Translations under genes and position numbers: made by a program
Notes under the pieces: model-generated
Database searches by the model: none
Told to the model about the DNA's origin: nothing
The model's input: only the letters and a program-made list of their open reading frames with translations
Origin: Bacillaceae bacterium S4-13-56
GTDB lineage: Bacteria > Bacillota > Bacilli > Bacillales > JAWJLM01
Direction: 5' to 3'
Assembly: GCA_040191315.1 (NCBI GenBank)
Contig: JAWJLM010000028.1
Location: forward strand, 1 to 56,301
DNA: 56,301 nucleotides
Part shown: positions 23,457 through 33,300 of the stretch, one piece after another
How positions within the stretch are numbered: position 1 is the stretch's first letter
Layout of the letters: each line of letters begins with the position of its first letter

Positions 23457-25883
23457 TTATTCTATCTGTATAGTTCCTTCATAAGAGGAATATCCAAAAG
23501 CAGTTTTTGCTTGGATGACGGCTAGATAGATGCCCGGTTCTCCTGCTTCGTGAGTGGAGAGGCTGCCTTCAATCAATCCCGCTTCTAGGTCTCCATCAGT
23601 TAACAACGTCCTTTTAAACTCCAATGTATTGGGATCATACAAATCAATCGTTAACTCCTCCACATCTTCCGCCACATAAATTTTATATTTATATTCATCC
23701 TGCTCGAGTGGATTTCGCATCCATTCCAAAGCGGTGATACGAGGAAAATTTGCGTCCTTTACAATAAAGAAATAGGGAAGTTGAAACGTTTTTCTGTCAA
23801 CCGTACTGTCAGCTTTCCTTTTTTTGTCAGAGTTATTTTCTGAGTCTCCCCCCCTAGAAGCTGTCCTTTCTGTAGGAACAGACTCCACCTTCAGCCACCC
23901 CTCATGGATACCCTTGGCAGCCTGAGATGTGTGAACTCGGAAACTAACCTCGATTTCCCTCTTTTCCCCCGGGCCAAGCGTCACTGGTAAAGGGAGCTTC
24001 CACTGGACCCCTTTTTCCAAAGGAGGGGATTTGAAGGTGTAGGTTTGCGTGACGTTGGCCTTGTTTTGAATGGTCATGGTGTGGCTGCGGGTTTCGGTCG
24101 GTTTCATGATGCGACCGAAGCTGAGTTTGGTGCTGGTGATCAGGGTTTTGGTGTTGATGGCTTCGGCTGGGGAGACTTTGCCCATTCCTTGTTGGGATGG
24201 TGACAGTGGGTCTCCGTTTTTATCGGTGATTGGCTTGGCGGTTGTGAGCAGAGCGGCTTTGAGTTCGGTGTTGGTCCAGTCTGGGTGGGCCTCCTTGAGC
24301 AGCGCCATAATTCCGGCGATATGCGGCGAGGCCATGCTGGTTCCTTGGAGCGCCTCGTAGCCTTCATTGGGCACGGTACTCATGATCGCAACCCCGGGCG
24401 CGAGGATGTCCGGCTTGATATCCCAGTTTGTGGTCACCGGCCCGCGCGAGCTAAAGTCGGCAAGCTCGTCCTGTGACGTCCGCTCCTTCGTTCCAATCCA
24501 CTGCTTCTGGTCAATAATATTCTCCTTCAGCCACCTCCCATCCTCCATCGTGATTCCCGCCACCGGAATATCCACTGGTTCTGTCAAGCTTCCTTGAAAA
24601 AGTTGACCAGGTTCGTTGTTGGCCACAAGTAGCGCAACAGCTCCCTTAGCGCGTGCCTGTTCGGCCTTCTCTTGGAAGGGGATGTCGTTGCGTTCATCGA
24701 GTATGATTTTTCCTCTGGCGGTTGCGTGATTTTCATTGGTGTTATGTGTGGCTTGATGTGTGAGTGCATTTGTTTTCTGCTGATCAGACTTTTTATTGGA
24801 TAGGCTCGTTGTATTTTTTAAGTCTTTCATCTCTACGATAGGATGACGCTGAGTTAAGTCCCATGGAATCGATCCCATCATGGGTACGATTGGGATTTTT
24901 TTGTTGTGAAAGGAGTCGTAGAGAAATGGTGTTGTTAATTCGGGTGTGGAAGCCCCAACGGCAATTGAGTGGGATGCTGTGGCTGGTGAGCCGACGGTCC
25001 ATGGAGCCGGTCCTGAGTTTCCGTTAGCAACAACAGGGATAACTCCCATTTCCGCTGCTTTGTTAATCGCTTTGCTTGTTGGCCAGTCTGGTCCGTTTAC
25101 ATTGCTTCCTAGGGAAAGGTTGATAATATCCATCCCGTCTTTGACTGCTTTTTCAATGGCCGCAATGACTTGAACACTAGTTCCACTTCCACCAGGTCCA
25201 AGTGCCCGGTAGGAGTAGAGGCTGACATCAGGTGCAATCCCTTTCATGTCCCCATTTGCACCAATGACTCCAGCCACGTGAGTGCCATGTAGGGTGGCTA
25301 GACCCTCAGGCTCTTTGGTTTCCATTGGATCGTCATCGAGGTCGACGAGGTCATATCCCCCCCTGTAGTTTTTTCGGAGATCTGGATGTTTATGATCTAT
25401 TCCTGTATCGATTACCCCGACCTTAACGCCTTTTCCGGTATAAGGAAATTCATAGGGGAAAAGTTGATCATCAGTTCCAAGGATGAATGGTATGCTTTTA
25501 TTAATCTCTTTGTCGTCTGTCAAGGTACTACTTTTTGATTTTCTGTTAGTGGATTTTGCGGTTGGCAGAGCTTGATAGGTATGCACAGGATGGACAGATG
25601 CTCTTGCGCCTGCCTGCATAATGATTTTATCAAGAGACTGTTGATTTCCTTTCACAGCGACTGCTTGTAAAAGAGTGTCAAAGACCTGGATCACCTCGAC
25701 CCCTTGCACATAATTTTCAATATCTTTTTTTACCTCGTGTGGATTGCGATCCGTTTCAATGATCCAGGAGTTTTCATCATCAGTTTCTGCCTGTTTGGTC
25801 TGAGGAGCAAGGCTTACACTGGTTATGATCAAGGCTAGGATTATTATTTTGTGTAGTAATGATTGGGGTTGGGCTGCTTTCAT
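23457..25883 (-). CDS. vpr: Secreted subtilisin-family serine protease (Vpr type, with PA domain)
   Basis: An 808-residue extracellular S8 peptidase. Domains: signal peptide (1-31), inhibitor-like propeptide (about 38-105), catalytic domain with Asp159 (VGVIDTGID), His202 (LHGTHVAG), oxyanion Asn289 and Ser516 (GTSMASPHIAG), an inserted protease-associated region (about 390-450), and a C-terminal beta-rich tail. Length and architecture match B. subtilis Vpr (about 806 residues). All catalytic residues are intact. It stands alone between the upp and atp units. The symbol is by architecture; orthology was not tested. Confidence 0.88.
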   Translation of the reverse strand: MKAAQPQSLLHKIIILALIITSVSLAPQTKQAETDDENSWIIETDRNPHEVKKDIENYVQGVEVIQVFDTLLQAVAVKGNQQSLDKIIMQAGARASVHPVHTYQALPTAKSTNRKSKSSTLTDDKEINKSIPFILGTDDQLFPYEFPYTGKGVKVGVIDTGIDHKHPDLRKNYRGGYDLVDLDDDPMETKEPEGLATLHGTHVAGVIGANGDMKGIAPDVSLYSYRALGPGGSGTSVQVIAAIEKAVKDGMDIINLSLGSNVNGPDWPTSKAINKAAEMGVIPVVANGNSGPAPWTVGSPATASHSIAVGASTPELTTPFLYDSFHNKKIPIVPMMGSIPWDLTQRHPIVEMKDLKNTTSLSNKKSDQQKTNALTHQATHNTNENHATARGKIILDERNDIPFQEKAEQARAKGAVALLVANNEPGQLFQGSLTEPVDIPVAGITMEDGRWLKENIIDQKQWIGTKERTSQDELADFSSRGPVTTNWDIKPDILAPGVAIMSTVPNEGYEALQGTSMASPHIAGIMALLKEAHPDWTNTELKAALLTTAKPITDKNGDPLSPSQQGMGKVSPAEAINTKTLITSTKLSFGRIMKPTETRSHTMTIQNKANVTQTYTFKSPPLEKGVQWKLPLPVTLGPGEKREIEVSFRVHTSQAAKGIHEGWLKVESVPTERTASRGGDSENNSDKKRKADSTVDRKTFQLPYFFIVKDANFPRITALEWMRNPLEQDEYKYKIYVAEDVEELTIDLYDPNTLEFKRTLLTDGDLEAGLIEGSLSTHEAGEPGIYLAVIQAKTAFGYSSYEGTIQIE

Positions 25884-26091
25884 TTTTGCTCTGCTCCTTT
25901 TCTAGGTGGTTAAAAGAATATTTGCGTAGTTATTATTGTGGATGATTTAGACGAAGTTCATTCATGGTTTTGCGAATGTTTTCAAATGAGCGTGTTGGTG
26001 GGGACGGTTCTCAGCGTGAAAAATGAGGATTATCAAGGGTTTAAAAATGAACGGTTCCATTAACAAGACTTTTTAATTTTATAAAACAAAC

Positions 26092-26120
26092 AGCCCTATG
26101 TTTAACGTAAGCATAGGGCT
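26092..26120. terminator. Terminator-like hairpin upstream of the subtilase
   Basis: Stem AGCCCTATG/CATAGGGCT (9 bp) with an 11-nt loop, followed on the minus strand by GTTTGTTTT. It is separated from the upp terminator by the family A array, so it may be an older terminator displaced from its gene. Confidence 0.6.
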
Positions 26121-26126
26121 TATTCT

Positions 26127-26434
26127 TTGCTCAATATTCCATCTTAATGCTCAACTTTTGTTTCTTTCGCGCAAGTTAAATCCTTTACGCGCGGATTAAG
26201 TAGGGGCTATGCTCAAAATTCGAATATTTATGCTCGGGTTTTAGAGTTGAATGCTCACGTCCTCTCCCCTATGCTCAACACCTAGCTGTAATGCTCAAAA
26301 TATGAGATCCATGCTCATTCTGTAATGTTTATGCGTGAAATCTCAAGGAGGTATGCTCTGGTTGATAACTCTATGCTCAAATTCCACATTCAAAAAATGT
26401 GCTTTGCGCAATATTCCCCTCCTATGCTCACTAA
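26127..26434 (+). repeat. Phased WTGCKCA array, family A locus 3
   Basis: Cores start at 26127, 26147, 26167, 26187, 26209, 26230, 26251, 26271, 26291, 26311, 26331, 26353, 26373, 26404 and 26424. Gaps are 20-22 bp and one of 31 bp. Several cores are the GCGC form (TCGCGCA, ACGCGCG). From 26223 on, the array is a close copy of window positions 1-213, spacers included. It lies directly 3' of the upp terminator. Confidence 0.92.
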
Positions 26435-26436
26435 TG

Positions 26437-26467
26437 AAAAAAACCCAAGGGTAACTTGGGTTTTTTT
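26437..26467 (-). terminator. Terminator of upp
   Basis: Thirteen-bp stem (26437-26449 with 26455-26467; core CCCAAG/CTTGGG extended by A/T pairs), 5-nt loop, 14 bp past the upp stop codon. Confidence 0.9.
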
Positions 26468-26481
26468 CACAGTTAAACTAA

Positions 26482-27111
26482 TTATTTTGTGCCAAACAGC
26501 CTGTCCCCAGCGTCACCAAGACCTGGAACAATGTAGCCGTGCTCGTTTAGTTTTTCATCAAGTGCTGCTAGGTAGATGTCGACATCTGGGTGTTCTTTTT
26601 TTACAGCTTCCACGCCTTCTGGAGCCGCGATGAGGCACATTAAACGAATATTTTGTCCTCCACGTTTCTTTAAGCTGTGAATTGCTTCGTTAGCGGAACC
26701 ACCGGTCGCTAGCATTGGATCGATAACAATTAATTCACGCTCTTCGATATCAGATGGTAGCTTTACATAATATTCAACGGGCCGTAATGTTTCTGGATCA
26801 CGGTAGAGACCAATGTGGCCCACTTTAGCTGCTGGAATCAGCTTCAAAATTCCGTCTACCATGCCAAGTCCGGCACGTAGGATTGGAATGAGTCCTAACT
26901 TTTTACCAGTTAAAACCTTTGCCTTAGCTGCTGCCACAGGAGTCTGAACGGTCACTTCCTCCAGAGGTAAGTCACGAGTAATTTCGAAAGCCATAAGAGT
27001 TGCTACTTCATCAACAAGTTCACGAAATTCCTTTGTACCTGTTGTGGTTTCACGTATGTAAGTTAGCTTATGCTGAATTAACGGATGGTCAAAAACATAT
27101 ACCTTTCCCAT
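26482..27111 (-). CDS. upp: Uracil phosphoribosyltransferase
   Basis: A 209-residue pyrimidine salvage enzyme converting uracil and PRPP to UMP. The PRPP-binding motif [12 protein letters not shown] is at about 129-140 and the uracil-binding C-terminal segment [18 protein letters not shown] is intact. A strong AAAGGAG SD precedes ATG. It has its own sigma-A promoter and terminator, so it is monocistronic here, next to glyA as in B. subtilis. Confidence 0.98.
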   Translation of the reverse strand: MGKVYVFDHPLIQHKLTYIRETTTGTKEFRELVDEVATLMAFEITRDLPLEEVTVQTPVAAAKAKVLTGKKLGLIPILRAGLGMVDGILKLIPAAKVGHIGLYRDPETLRPVEYYVKLPSDIEERELIVIDPMLATGGSANEAIHSLKKRGGQNIRLMCLIAAPEGVEAVKKEHPDVDIYLAALDEKLNEHGYIVPGLGDAGDRLFGTK

Positions 27112-27158
27112 GAGCTGATCTCTCCTTTATTTTAAATCTTCCTCTAAGCATCCAACAA

Positions 27159-27187
27159 ATTGTACTGAAAATTTACATTCGTTGCAA
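27159..27187 (-). promoter_or_regulatory. Sigma-A promoter of upp
   Basis: TTGCAA (27187-27182), a 17-bp spacer and TACAAT (27164-27159) on the minus strand, 48 bp before the start codon. Confidence 0.75.
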
Positions 27188-27296
27188 GTGAATGGATGAA
27201 CACTTTAGTAAAAATTCACATCTTCTAAGAAAACAGGCCGACCTCCCCCACCTTTATCATTCGACAAAATTCGGGTGGTGACAGGCACCAAAAAAA

Positions 27297-27317
27297 CAGC
27301 ACTCCAAAGAAGTGCTG
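27297..27317 (-). terminator. Terminator of glyA
   Basis: Perfect 7-bp stem CAGCACT/AGTGCTG with a 7-nt loop, followed on the minus strand by a run of T. It is 14 bp past the glyA stop codon. Confidence 0.9.
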
Positions 27318-27331
27318 CTTCGTTCATAAAT

Positions 27332-28585
27332 TTATTTCACATTCAGTAATTCGCGATAGAGTGGAAATTGGGCGTTTAATTTTTGAACTGCCAATTTTGC
27401 TTCTTCTAACGCACCTTCATTTTCATGATTTTTAAGTGCTTTGCCAATGATGGATGCGATAGTTTGCATCTCGGTTTCTTTAAATCCACGAGTTGTTACT
27501 GCAGCTGTTCCGACACGTATTCCGCTAGTTACAAATGGACTTTCTGGATCAAACGGAATCGTATTTTTGTTGGTTGTAATTCCAATATCGTCTAACGCTT
27601 TTTCAGCGACTTTTCCGGTTAGACCTAAACCACGAACATCCAATAAAATTAAGTGATTATCTGTACCACCAGATACGAGACGAATTCCCTCTGCTTGAAG
27701 GGCTTCTCCCAATGCCTTAGCATTTCTCTTTACCTGTTGGGTGTATTCTTTAAAGTCTAGGCTTAAAGCCTCCTTAAAAGAAACGGCTTTTGCTGCGATG
27801 ACATGCATCAATGGACCACCTTGGATCCCAGGAAAAACAGATTTATCAATCTTTTTCCCATACTCTTCCTTACATAGAATCATACCTCCGCGAGGTCCAC
27901 GTAAGGTTTTATGAGTAGTTGTAGTGACAAAATCAGCATATGGAACTGGACTTGGGTGTTCGCCCGTAGCAACTAAACCAGCAATGTGAGCCATGTCGAC
28001 CATTAAGTATGCTCCAACTGCATCAGCGATTTCACGGAATTTAGCAAAATCAATGACACGGGAGTAGGCACTTGCACCAGCCACAATAAGCTTAGGCTGA
28101 ACCTCCTTCGCCCTTTCCAAAACAGCGTCATAATTGATCGTTTCTGTTTCTTTATCCACTCCATAATCAACAAAATTATAAAGTTTTCCACTGAAGTTTA
28201 CAGGACTTCCATGGGTTAAGTGGCCCCCATGACTTAGATTCATACCAAGAACAGTGTCACCTGGATCAAGGATGGTGAAGTATACGGCCATATTAGCTTG
28301 TGCACCTGAATGGGGCTGAACGTTTACATGTTCCGCACCAAAAAGCTCCTTCGCTCGATCTCGAGCAAGGTTTTCCGCTACATCTACGTACTCGCATCCC
28401 CCATAATAACGGCGACCTGGATAGCCCTCTGCATACTTATTGGTAAGAACAGATCCTTGCGCCTCCATGACCGCTTCTGAAACAAAGTTTTCAGAGGCAA
28501 TCAATTCAATTTTGTCCTGCTGTCTTCCTTGCTCAAGCTTGATGGCCTTTAGTAGTTCTGGATCGACCTTTTCTAAGTAATCCAT
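27332..28585 (-). CDS. glyA: Serine hydroxymethyltransferase
   Basis: A 417-residue PLP enzyme interconverting serine and glycine with tetrahydrofolate, a major source of one-carbon units. The PLP lysine is Lys226 in [14 protein letters not shown]; other signatures are [11 protein letters not shown] and GRRYYGG. The start at 28585 ([11 protein letters not shown]) has an AAAGGGG SD; an upstream in-frame ATG (28618) lacks one. A terminator follows. Confidence 0.98.
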   Translation of the reverse strand: MDYLEKVDPELLKAIKLEQGRQQDKIELIASENFVSEAVMEAQGSVLTNKYAEGYPGRRYYGGCEYVDVAENLARDRAKELFGAEHVNVQPHSGAQANMAVYFTILDPGDTVLGMNLSHGGHLTHGSPVNFSGKLYNFVDYGVDKETETINYDAVLERAKEVQPKLIVAGASAYSRVIDFAKFREIADAVGAYLMVDMAHIAGLVATGEHPSPVPYADFVTTTTHKTLRGPRGGMILCKEEYGKKIDKSVFPGIQGGPLMHVIAAKAVSFKEALSLDFKEYTQQVKRNAKALGEALQAEGIRLVSGGTDNHLILLDVRGLGLTGKVAEKALDDIGITTNKNTIPFDPESPFVTSGIRVGTAAVTTRGFKETEMQTIASIIGKALKNHENEGALEEAKLAVQKLNAQFPLYRELLNVK

Positions 28586-28683
28586 GAAATCATCCCCTTT
28601 ATCAGTATATATGTTCAACGTATATTACGTTTTTCCCTAGATACCTAGTTTTTCTTTGTGCAGTATATCTTCAAAAACATGGA

Positions 28684-29235
28684 TCATACCTCTCCGTGTT
28701 TTTGATCTAACGTATATACAGCACGTTCTCCCCCGATCAGTTTCGGGCGTGTTTTAGCCATTGTAACATGCGCTTTTCCAATTTGCTTCTTTTTTAGACG
28801 AATTGGGACAGCTACCCGTTTTAAATGCATTCCAATAAAAGTGTCTCCTATATCTATTCCTGCATCTGCCTCAATTGTCTCTACCAAAACGGGGTCCGCC
28901 ATATGACGATAAGCGAAACTAGCCATAGAACCACCTGCTTTCGGAACGGGTACGGCGCTGACCTGTGTCAAACCACGTTCTTTCATCGTCTTTTTTTCAA
29001 CAACTAAAGCTCGATTTAAATGCTCACAACATTGGAAAGCTAGTTCCACGCCTGTTTTTTTCTGAAAACTAGAAAAAGCGCCAAAGAGGTCGCGGGCAAT
29101 TTCTTCACTACCAGAGCTTCCAATCCGGTGTCCTGAAATTTCACTTGTTGAGCATCCTATGACAAAAAGGTCGCCTTCCTGAGAGTGGTTTAGATCGACC
29201 CATTCTTGCAAAATTGCTTCCAAATCCTCTTTCAA
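28684..29235 (-). CDS. ywlG: YwlG, TIGR01440/DUF436 family protein
   Basis: A 183-residue cytoplasmic protein of the conserved Firmicutes YwlG family, of unknown function, consistently located between glyA and rpiB. It has Cys pairs (IGCSTSEISG and FQCCEHLNRAL) and a C-terminal block ending PKLIGGERAVYTLDQ. The start is taken as TTG at 29235, preceded by GAGGTGA; the GTG three codons upstream overlaps that SD. Confidence 0.85.
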   Translation of the reverse strand: MKEDLEAILQEWVDLNHSQEGDLFVIGCSTSEISGHRIGSSGSEEIARDLFGAFSSFQKKTGVELAFQCCEHLNRALVVEKKTMKERGLTQVSAVPVPKAGGSMASFAYRHMADPVLVETIEADAGIDIGDTFIGMHLKRVAVPIRLKKKQIGKAHVTMAKTRPKLIGGERAVYTLDQKHGEV

Positions 29236-29259
29236 TCGAATCACCTCATTAAATATACG

Positions 29260-29288
29260 GAAAGAGAAGCATTAAACACTTCTCTTTC
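29260..29288 (-). terminator. Hairpin between rpiB and ywlG
   Basis: Ten-bp stem GAAAGAGAAG/CTTCTCTTTC with a 9-nt loop. On the minus strand it is followed by CGTATATTTAA, a weak U-tract, so it may end or attenuate rpiB transcripts. Confidence 0.6.
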
Positions 29289-29300
29289 TCTTGTTAGTTA

Positions 29301-29738
29301 TTAGTTTTCGTATTCCGAAATTTTGCTGACACGACGGGCATGACGTCCACCTTGGTAAGAAGCTCCAAGCCATGCTTTAACAATTTCGGTCGCGAGTCCA
29401 GGGCCAATAACACGCTCACCCATGGCTAAAATATTGCTATCATTATGTTCTGCAGTTAATCTTGCGCTATACACATCATGTACGAGTGCACAACGAATTC
29501 CTTTTACCTTATTAGCTGAAATCGACATTCCAATCCCAGTTCCACAAATTAATATTCCTTTATCCACTTCCCCATTGGCAACTTTTTCAGCTGCAGGAAA
29601 AGCGAAATCAGGATAGTCCACTGAATCAGAACAATCACAGCCCATATCCTCATATTCATAACCAAGTTCATCGAGGAGATTAGCAATTTCTTTACGGAGG
29701 TTGATTCCTCCATGATCTGATGCTAAGACAAGCTTCAT
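29301..29738 (-). CDS. rpiB: Ribose-5-phosphate isomerase B
   Basis: A 145-residue RpiB/LacAB-fold enzyme interconverting ribose 5-phosphate and ribulose 5-phosphate. ASDHGG (substrate loop, residues 6-11) and the catalytic Cys65 in ICGTGIGMSI are present. An SD AAAGGAGTG precedes ATG. B. subtilis names this locus ywlF. A long family D repeat lies immediately upstream, so the promoter may lie inside or beyond it. Confidence 0.95.
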   Translation of the reverse strand: MKLVLASDHGGINLRKEIANLLDELGYEYEDMGCDCSDSVDYPDFAFPAAEKVANGEVDKGILICGTGIGMSISANKVKGIRCALVHDVYSARLTAEHNDSNILAMGERVIGPGLATEIVKAWLGASYQGGRHARRVSKISEYEN

Positions 29739-29761
29739 TTATGACACTCCTTTTTTAAAAG

Positions 29762-30101
29762 ATGAGAAAGTATAAAATTTGTCTAGCTCCAGCACCCTAT
29801 CGACTAGAGTCGGTTCCCTCCTCTCCATCGATAAGTCAACATCGATGAAGGAGGTTTGGTTATCCGATTACTCGGCCCACCGAAAACATTTGTCGCAACA
29901 CCGAACTGACTCGCAGGATGCGAGCCCTCGTGAACCGTGTTTCCTTTGGGCCTACAGGACAGGAAAGCTACAATGAACTACTTCGCACGAAGAAAAAGCG
30001 TGCTTTTTCGAGGATGTAGGTCACCACACGATGTGACGGTTTTAGCCGACGATCCTTTATCGATGCCTTACGTCGATGATCAAGGGCGCTTGCGCTTTTC
30101 T
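29762..30101. repeat. Family D repeat, long form (inverted partner of 15.2 kb copy)
   Basis: Reads GATGAGAAAGTATAAAATTT, GTCTAGCTCCAGCACCC and onward to GCGCTTGCGCTTTTC. It is the reverse complement of 15.22-15.57 kb with about five differences, mainly GCGCAAGCGC versus CTCCAGCAC at one end. It fills the mcp-rpiB gap. Nested dyads suggest a structured transcript. Confidence 0.9.
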
Positions 30102-30155
30102 AACTATCAGCATTCAGTTTTAGTCGGTAGATAGTATAAGAAACGCATCGTTTCT

Positions 30156-31445
30156 CTAATAAGTAAATTTTTCGATCTGCTTTTTTAAAGCATTTGCTTG
30201 TTTTTCTAATGCATACGTAATCTCACTTATATTTTCAATTAAAGTATTTTGCTCTTGAATGGAGGCATTAACTTCCTCGGTTCCTGCCGATGTTTCCTCA
30301 GCAACAGAAGAGACCTCATGGGATTGTACGGAGGTTTTATTCATCGCCTCTAGTTGGTCTTCCACAATACTTGAAATTTCCTCCACTGCTTCTACAACTT
30401 CATGAATAGACTCAGTCATTTCATCGATCGCCTGGTTAGTTTGAGTACCTTTCGCAGCCTCTTTTCGTGCGAATTCAACTTGGTTTGTGATTTTGGATAC
30501 AACCTGTTGAACATCTGCTTGAATCGATGAAATTAATGATGATATGCCTTGAACGGCTTTTCCGCTTTCATCAGCCAGCTTGCGAACTTCATTAGCTACA
30601 ACAGCAAAGCCCTTTCCATGTTCACCAGCACGCGCTGCTTCAATAGAAGCATTCAGCGCAAGAAGGTTGGTTTGTTCTGCAATTTCCCCAACAAGAGAAA
30701 TAATCTTTTCAACTTCCTTCGCATTTTGTTCCAAACTTTTTACAGATTGTAAAGAAAATTCTTGTTCGTTGGCAATGCTTTGAATTCCAACCACAAGCGA
30801 TTGTACGATTTTCTTACTTTCATTTAGGGTTGTCACCATATCATCTGATAATTCCCGAGAATGACCTGCTTTTTCTTTCACTTTTCCTGCTAGATTTGTA
30901 GATTCTTCGATGGATTCTGCAGTCACTTGGATGGAGGAAGCAGTAGATTCTGCGCCTGCCGCAATTTCTTGAATTGCTTTTGAGATGGCATCTGCATGAG
31001 TTGAAGCCTGTGTTGCTGCGCTCTTAATGTTATTCACGGATTCATTGGTTTCATGAAAATTACCATCTATATCGCGGACCATTTGGCGAAGATTCGCAAG
31101 CATTTGGTCAAACGCCACACTTAAAGCCTTGATCTCATCATCTGACTTAGGAATGACGATAGTTTCTTCGATATTTCCAGCAGCCGCCTGTGTCGCAGCC
31201 TTTTCCAGTCTGTTTAATGGTCTAATAATAAATTGAGCGGCAAAATAAACTAAAATTCCGGACCAAATGATCCCTAGAAATAAGGTTATAATGGTAAACC
31301 ATGTTTCTGATATGTTTATGAAGTCCTTAGCATAATCATAAACAAAATAAATAAAAAAGCCGCTTGTCGTGTAGGTAATTAGGGCTAGAAAAGTGGTAAG
31401 CGTGACAAGCTTTAATCGCAAGCTAAATTTGTATTTTTTTTTCAA
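30156..31445 (-). CDS. Methyl-accepting chemotaxis protein lacking an extracellular sensor domain
   Basis: A 429-residue chemoreceptor. Two membrane helices (about 11-36 and 49-72) are separated by only about 12 residues, so there is no periplasmic-type ligand domain. A HAMP domain (about 72-124) follows, then a signalling coiled coil whose hairpin tip carries [20 protein letters not shown]. The start is TTG at 31445 because GGAGGGG lies 6 nt before it, inside a longer frame starting at 31469. It probably senses cytoplasmic, membrane or energy signals. It sits between rpiB and ywlE, where, as far as recalled, B. subtilis has no chemoreceptor. Confidence 0.93.
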   Translation of the reverse strand: MKKKYKFSLRLKLVTLTTFLALITYTTSGFFIYFVYDYAKDFINISETWFTIITLFLGIIWSGILVYFAAQFIIRPLNRLEKAATQAAAGNIEETIVIPKSDDEIKALSVAFDQMLANLRQMVRDIDGNFHETNESVNNIKSAATQASTHADAISKAIQEIAAGAESTASSIQVTAESIEESTNLAGKVKEKAGHSRELSDDMVTTLNESKKIVQSLVVGIQSIANEQEFSLQSVKSLEQNAKEVEKIISLVGEIAEQTNLLALNASIEAARAGEHGKGFAVVANEVRKLADESGKAVQGISSLISSIQADVQQVVSKITNQVEFARKEAAKGTQTNQAIDEMTESIHEVVEAVEEISSIVEDQLEAMNKTSVQSHEVSSVAEETSAGTEEVNASIQEQNTLIENISEITYALEKQANALKKQIEKFTY

Positions 31446-31465
31446 GTGTTTCCCCTCCAGAATTA

Positions 31466-31927
31466 TCAACCTATCTCATCTTCATTTTCTAATTTTCCGA
31501 CAAGAAGTTCAACATATTTTTCTAATTCTTCAAAAGTTTTCTCATATACATGCTGTGGACCACCAAATGGGTCCATAATATCGCGTGATTCATTGGAGTC
31601 TATATTGACATATTCTTTAAGAGTAAACACTTTTCTTCCCGTCTCTGGAAATTCCATAATTAAAGCTTGTTTATGCTCCTCTGTCATGGTGAGGATGAGG
31701 TCTGCCCAATCTATGACTTCCTTTGAAACAGGTTGAGATTGATGCTCACAAGGAATTCCCTTTGCTTGAAGTGCGTTCTGAGTCCCCTCAGATGCCGGCA
31801 TCCCCGGCCCAGCATACACTCCTGCTGACTTTACATTGAATTGACTTGGATATTTATGCTTTAAAATTGCCTCCGCCATTGGGCTACGGCATGTATTCCC
31901 TGTGCACACAAACAAAATATTCTTCAT
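31466..31927 (-). CDS. ywlE: Protein-arginine phosphatase YwlE
   Basis: A 153-residue low-molecular-weight phosphatase. The P-loop CTGNTCRS places the nucleophile at Cys8 and Arg14; Thr12 in the loop is the residue that gives B. subtilis YwlE its preference for phosphoarginine. The general-acid motif DPFGGP is present. It counteracts McsB, which marks proteins for ClpCP. An SD AGGAGATAGG precedes ATG. Confidence 0.93.
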   Translation of the reverse strand: MKNILFVCTGNTCRSPMAEAILKHKYPSQFNVKSAGVYAGPGMPASEGTQNALQAKGIPCEHQSQPVSKEVIDWADLILTMTEEHKQALIMEFPETGRKVFTLKEYVNIDSNESRDIMDPFGGPQHVYEKTFEELEKYVELLVGKLENEDEIG

Positions 31928-32047
31928 GCCTATCTCCTACCTCACATGTATTTACGTTAAAACTATACCATAATTAGGGGCTGTTTCCAAAGGGAAGAAA
32001 AGATGTGGCGTTATTCATTTTCTAACTAAGACAGGTTGAATAATTTG

Positions 32048-32349
32048 AGTGCTTTTTTGTTCACTAGAGTGGTGTTTGAACCCTTTTAGTGGTTTGTGTG
32101 CCACTTTATTCACTTGTGTGACGATTCATTTGGTTGGGTGATGGTTTGAAAAATTTAAGTGCTAAAGAACTGGTTTTAAGTGACGATTTTTTCGTGGATA
32201 GTGACTATCTCTTAGTTTGGGTGCTAGTCATATAAGTTGGGTGCCACAACAGGGATTTGTGTGAAGGTCAAAATTGGGTTAGGTGCTAAAATATTAGTTT
32301 AAGTGCCATCTGACAATCACTTGAGTGCCGAAAGAAAGGTTTGAGTGAC
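32048..32349 (+). repeat. Phased RGTGM array, family B locus 1
   Basis: Sixteen cores (AGTGC, AGTGA, GGTGC, TGTGA and similar) start at 32048, 32068, 32088, 32097, 32117, 32137, 32158, 32179, 32200, 32220, 32240, 32260, 32282, 32302, 32324 and 32344. All gaps are 20-22 bp except one of 9 bp. Spacers are not conserved. Same geometry as family A with a different core. It lies in the 0.6-kb gap between the mntP terminator and ywlE. Confidence 0.87.
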
Positions 32350-32488
32350 ACCTAAAATCATTCAAACAAGCTGACCAATACTCTTGTGTCGGATTTTCGG
32401 ACACTTTTATCAACTAAATAACAGCGAATTTTTAAGCGCCACAAAAAACCAGGGTCCCTCCAATCCCCAAAAACAATTAACACAAAAA

Positions 32489-32516
32489 ACACCGGCCCCC
32501 ATCCAGAAGCCGATGT
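32489..32516 (-). terminator. Terminator of mntP
   Basis: Stem ACACCGGC/GCCGATGT (one G-U pair) with a T6 run on the minus strand. It begins immediately after the mntP stop codon. Confidence 0.75.
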
Positions 32517-32519
32517 TTT

Positions 32520-33074
32520 TCAAAATAATAAACGCAATCCTAATCCAAGCAGGATGCTCGCACCAAGTATTTCACTGTAGACACCGAGCCAGCTACGAAC
32601 GTGACGGCCAAGCAACAGGCCCGCCCAAGTGAGCGCCATACTAGCCCCACCAAACAGAATGAGAGCTAGGACAATTTTAGCTCCGAACATCCCTAGACTT
32701 AAACCAACGGAGAAACTGTCCAGGCTCACACTTAAAGCAAAAACAATGAGACCCATCCCATGAGGATTCACGACATTCTCCTCCTCTTCACGAAGAGTCC
32801 CCCAAAACATCTGTATCCCCAAAAGGAGTAATAACAGGCCGCCTACACCTTTTGCATATGCACCAAATTGATGGGACAACAAATCTCCCAATATTACCCC
32901 AGCCAGAGGCATAATCATATGAAAAATACCAATCACGATCCCAATCATAGCAATCCGTTTAAGCCGGAGCGGGATCATCCCCATCCCTAAGCTAACAGAA
33001 AAAGCATCCATCCCTAGTGCAAAGGCCATAATGCTTAATGTAATAAATTCTCCAAAAAGTTCGCTAGACACCAT
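32520..33074 (-). CDS. mntP: Manganese efflux pump MntP
   Basis: A 184-residue membrane protein with six predicted helices. The two inverted repeats of the MntP fold each carry an acidic signature, [11 protein letters not shown] and [13 protein letters not shown], whose aspartates are needed for Mn2+ export in the family. Position between ywlE and ywlC matches B. subtilis ywlD. No yybP-ykoY manganese riboswitch was recognised in the 225 bp upstream, which holds a partial family C repeat. Confidence 0.92.
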   Translation of the reverse strand: MVSSELFGEFITLSIMAFALGMDAFSVSLGMGMIPLRLKRIAMIGIVIGIFHMIMPLAGVILGDLLSHQFGAYAKGVGGLLLLLLGIQMFWGTLREEEENVVNPHGMGLIVFALSVSLDSFSVGLSLGMFGAKIVLALILFGGASMALTWAGLLLGRHVRSWLGVYSEILGASILLGLGLRLLF

Positions 33075-33214
33075 GAGTTCCCCCTAGGACATGCTACAGT
33101 TCACTATATGCCGTCCTTAAGGAGAATAGACTTCTTTTATTATCAAAATGGATACGCTCAAGTAACATTCAATTAATTATTTCAGAAAAAGATTTATCGC
33201 ACAGGAACGAGCGG

Positions 33215-33300
33215 AATAAATCTTAAGTAAAATGAGGAAAATTCACCGATTGGTTCAAGCACCTTTAGGTCAATCCGCGGGGGATGACCATTCACTTTAC
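33215..33300. repeat. Family C repeat, partial copy 2
   Basis: AAATCTTAAGTAAAATGAGG, CCGATTGGTTCAAG and GCGGGGGATGACCATTC follow the order of copy 3 (35.3 kb) and the reverse complement of copy 1 (14.6 kb). It ends at the ywlC stop codon and is truncated relative to the others. Confidence 0.65.

Noticed and set aside
33075-33214. Manganese riboswitch upstream of mntP
   Set aside because: No yybP-ykoY-like conserved loops or expression platform could be found.
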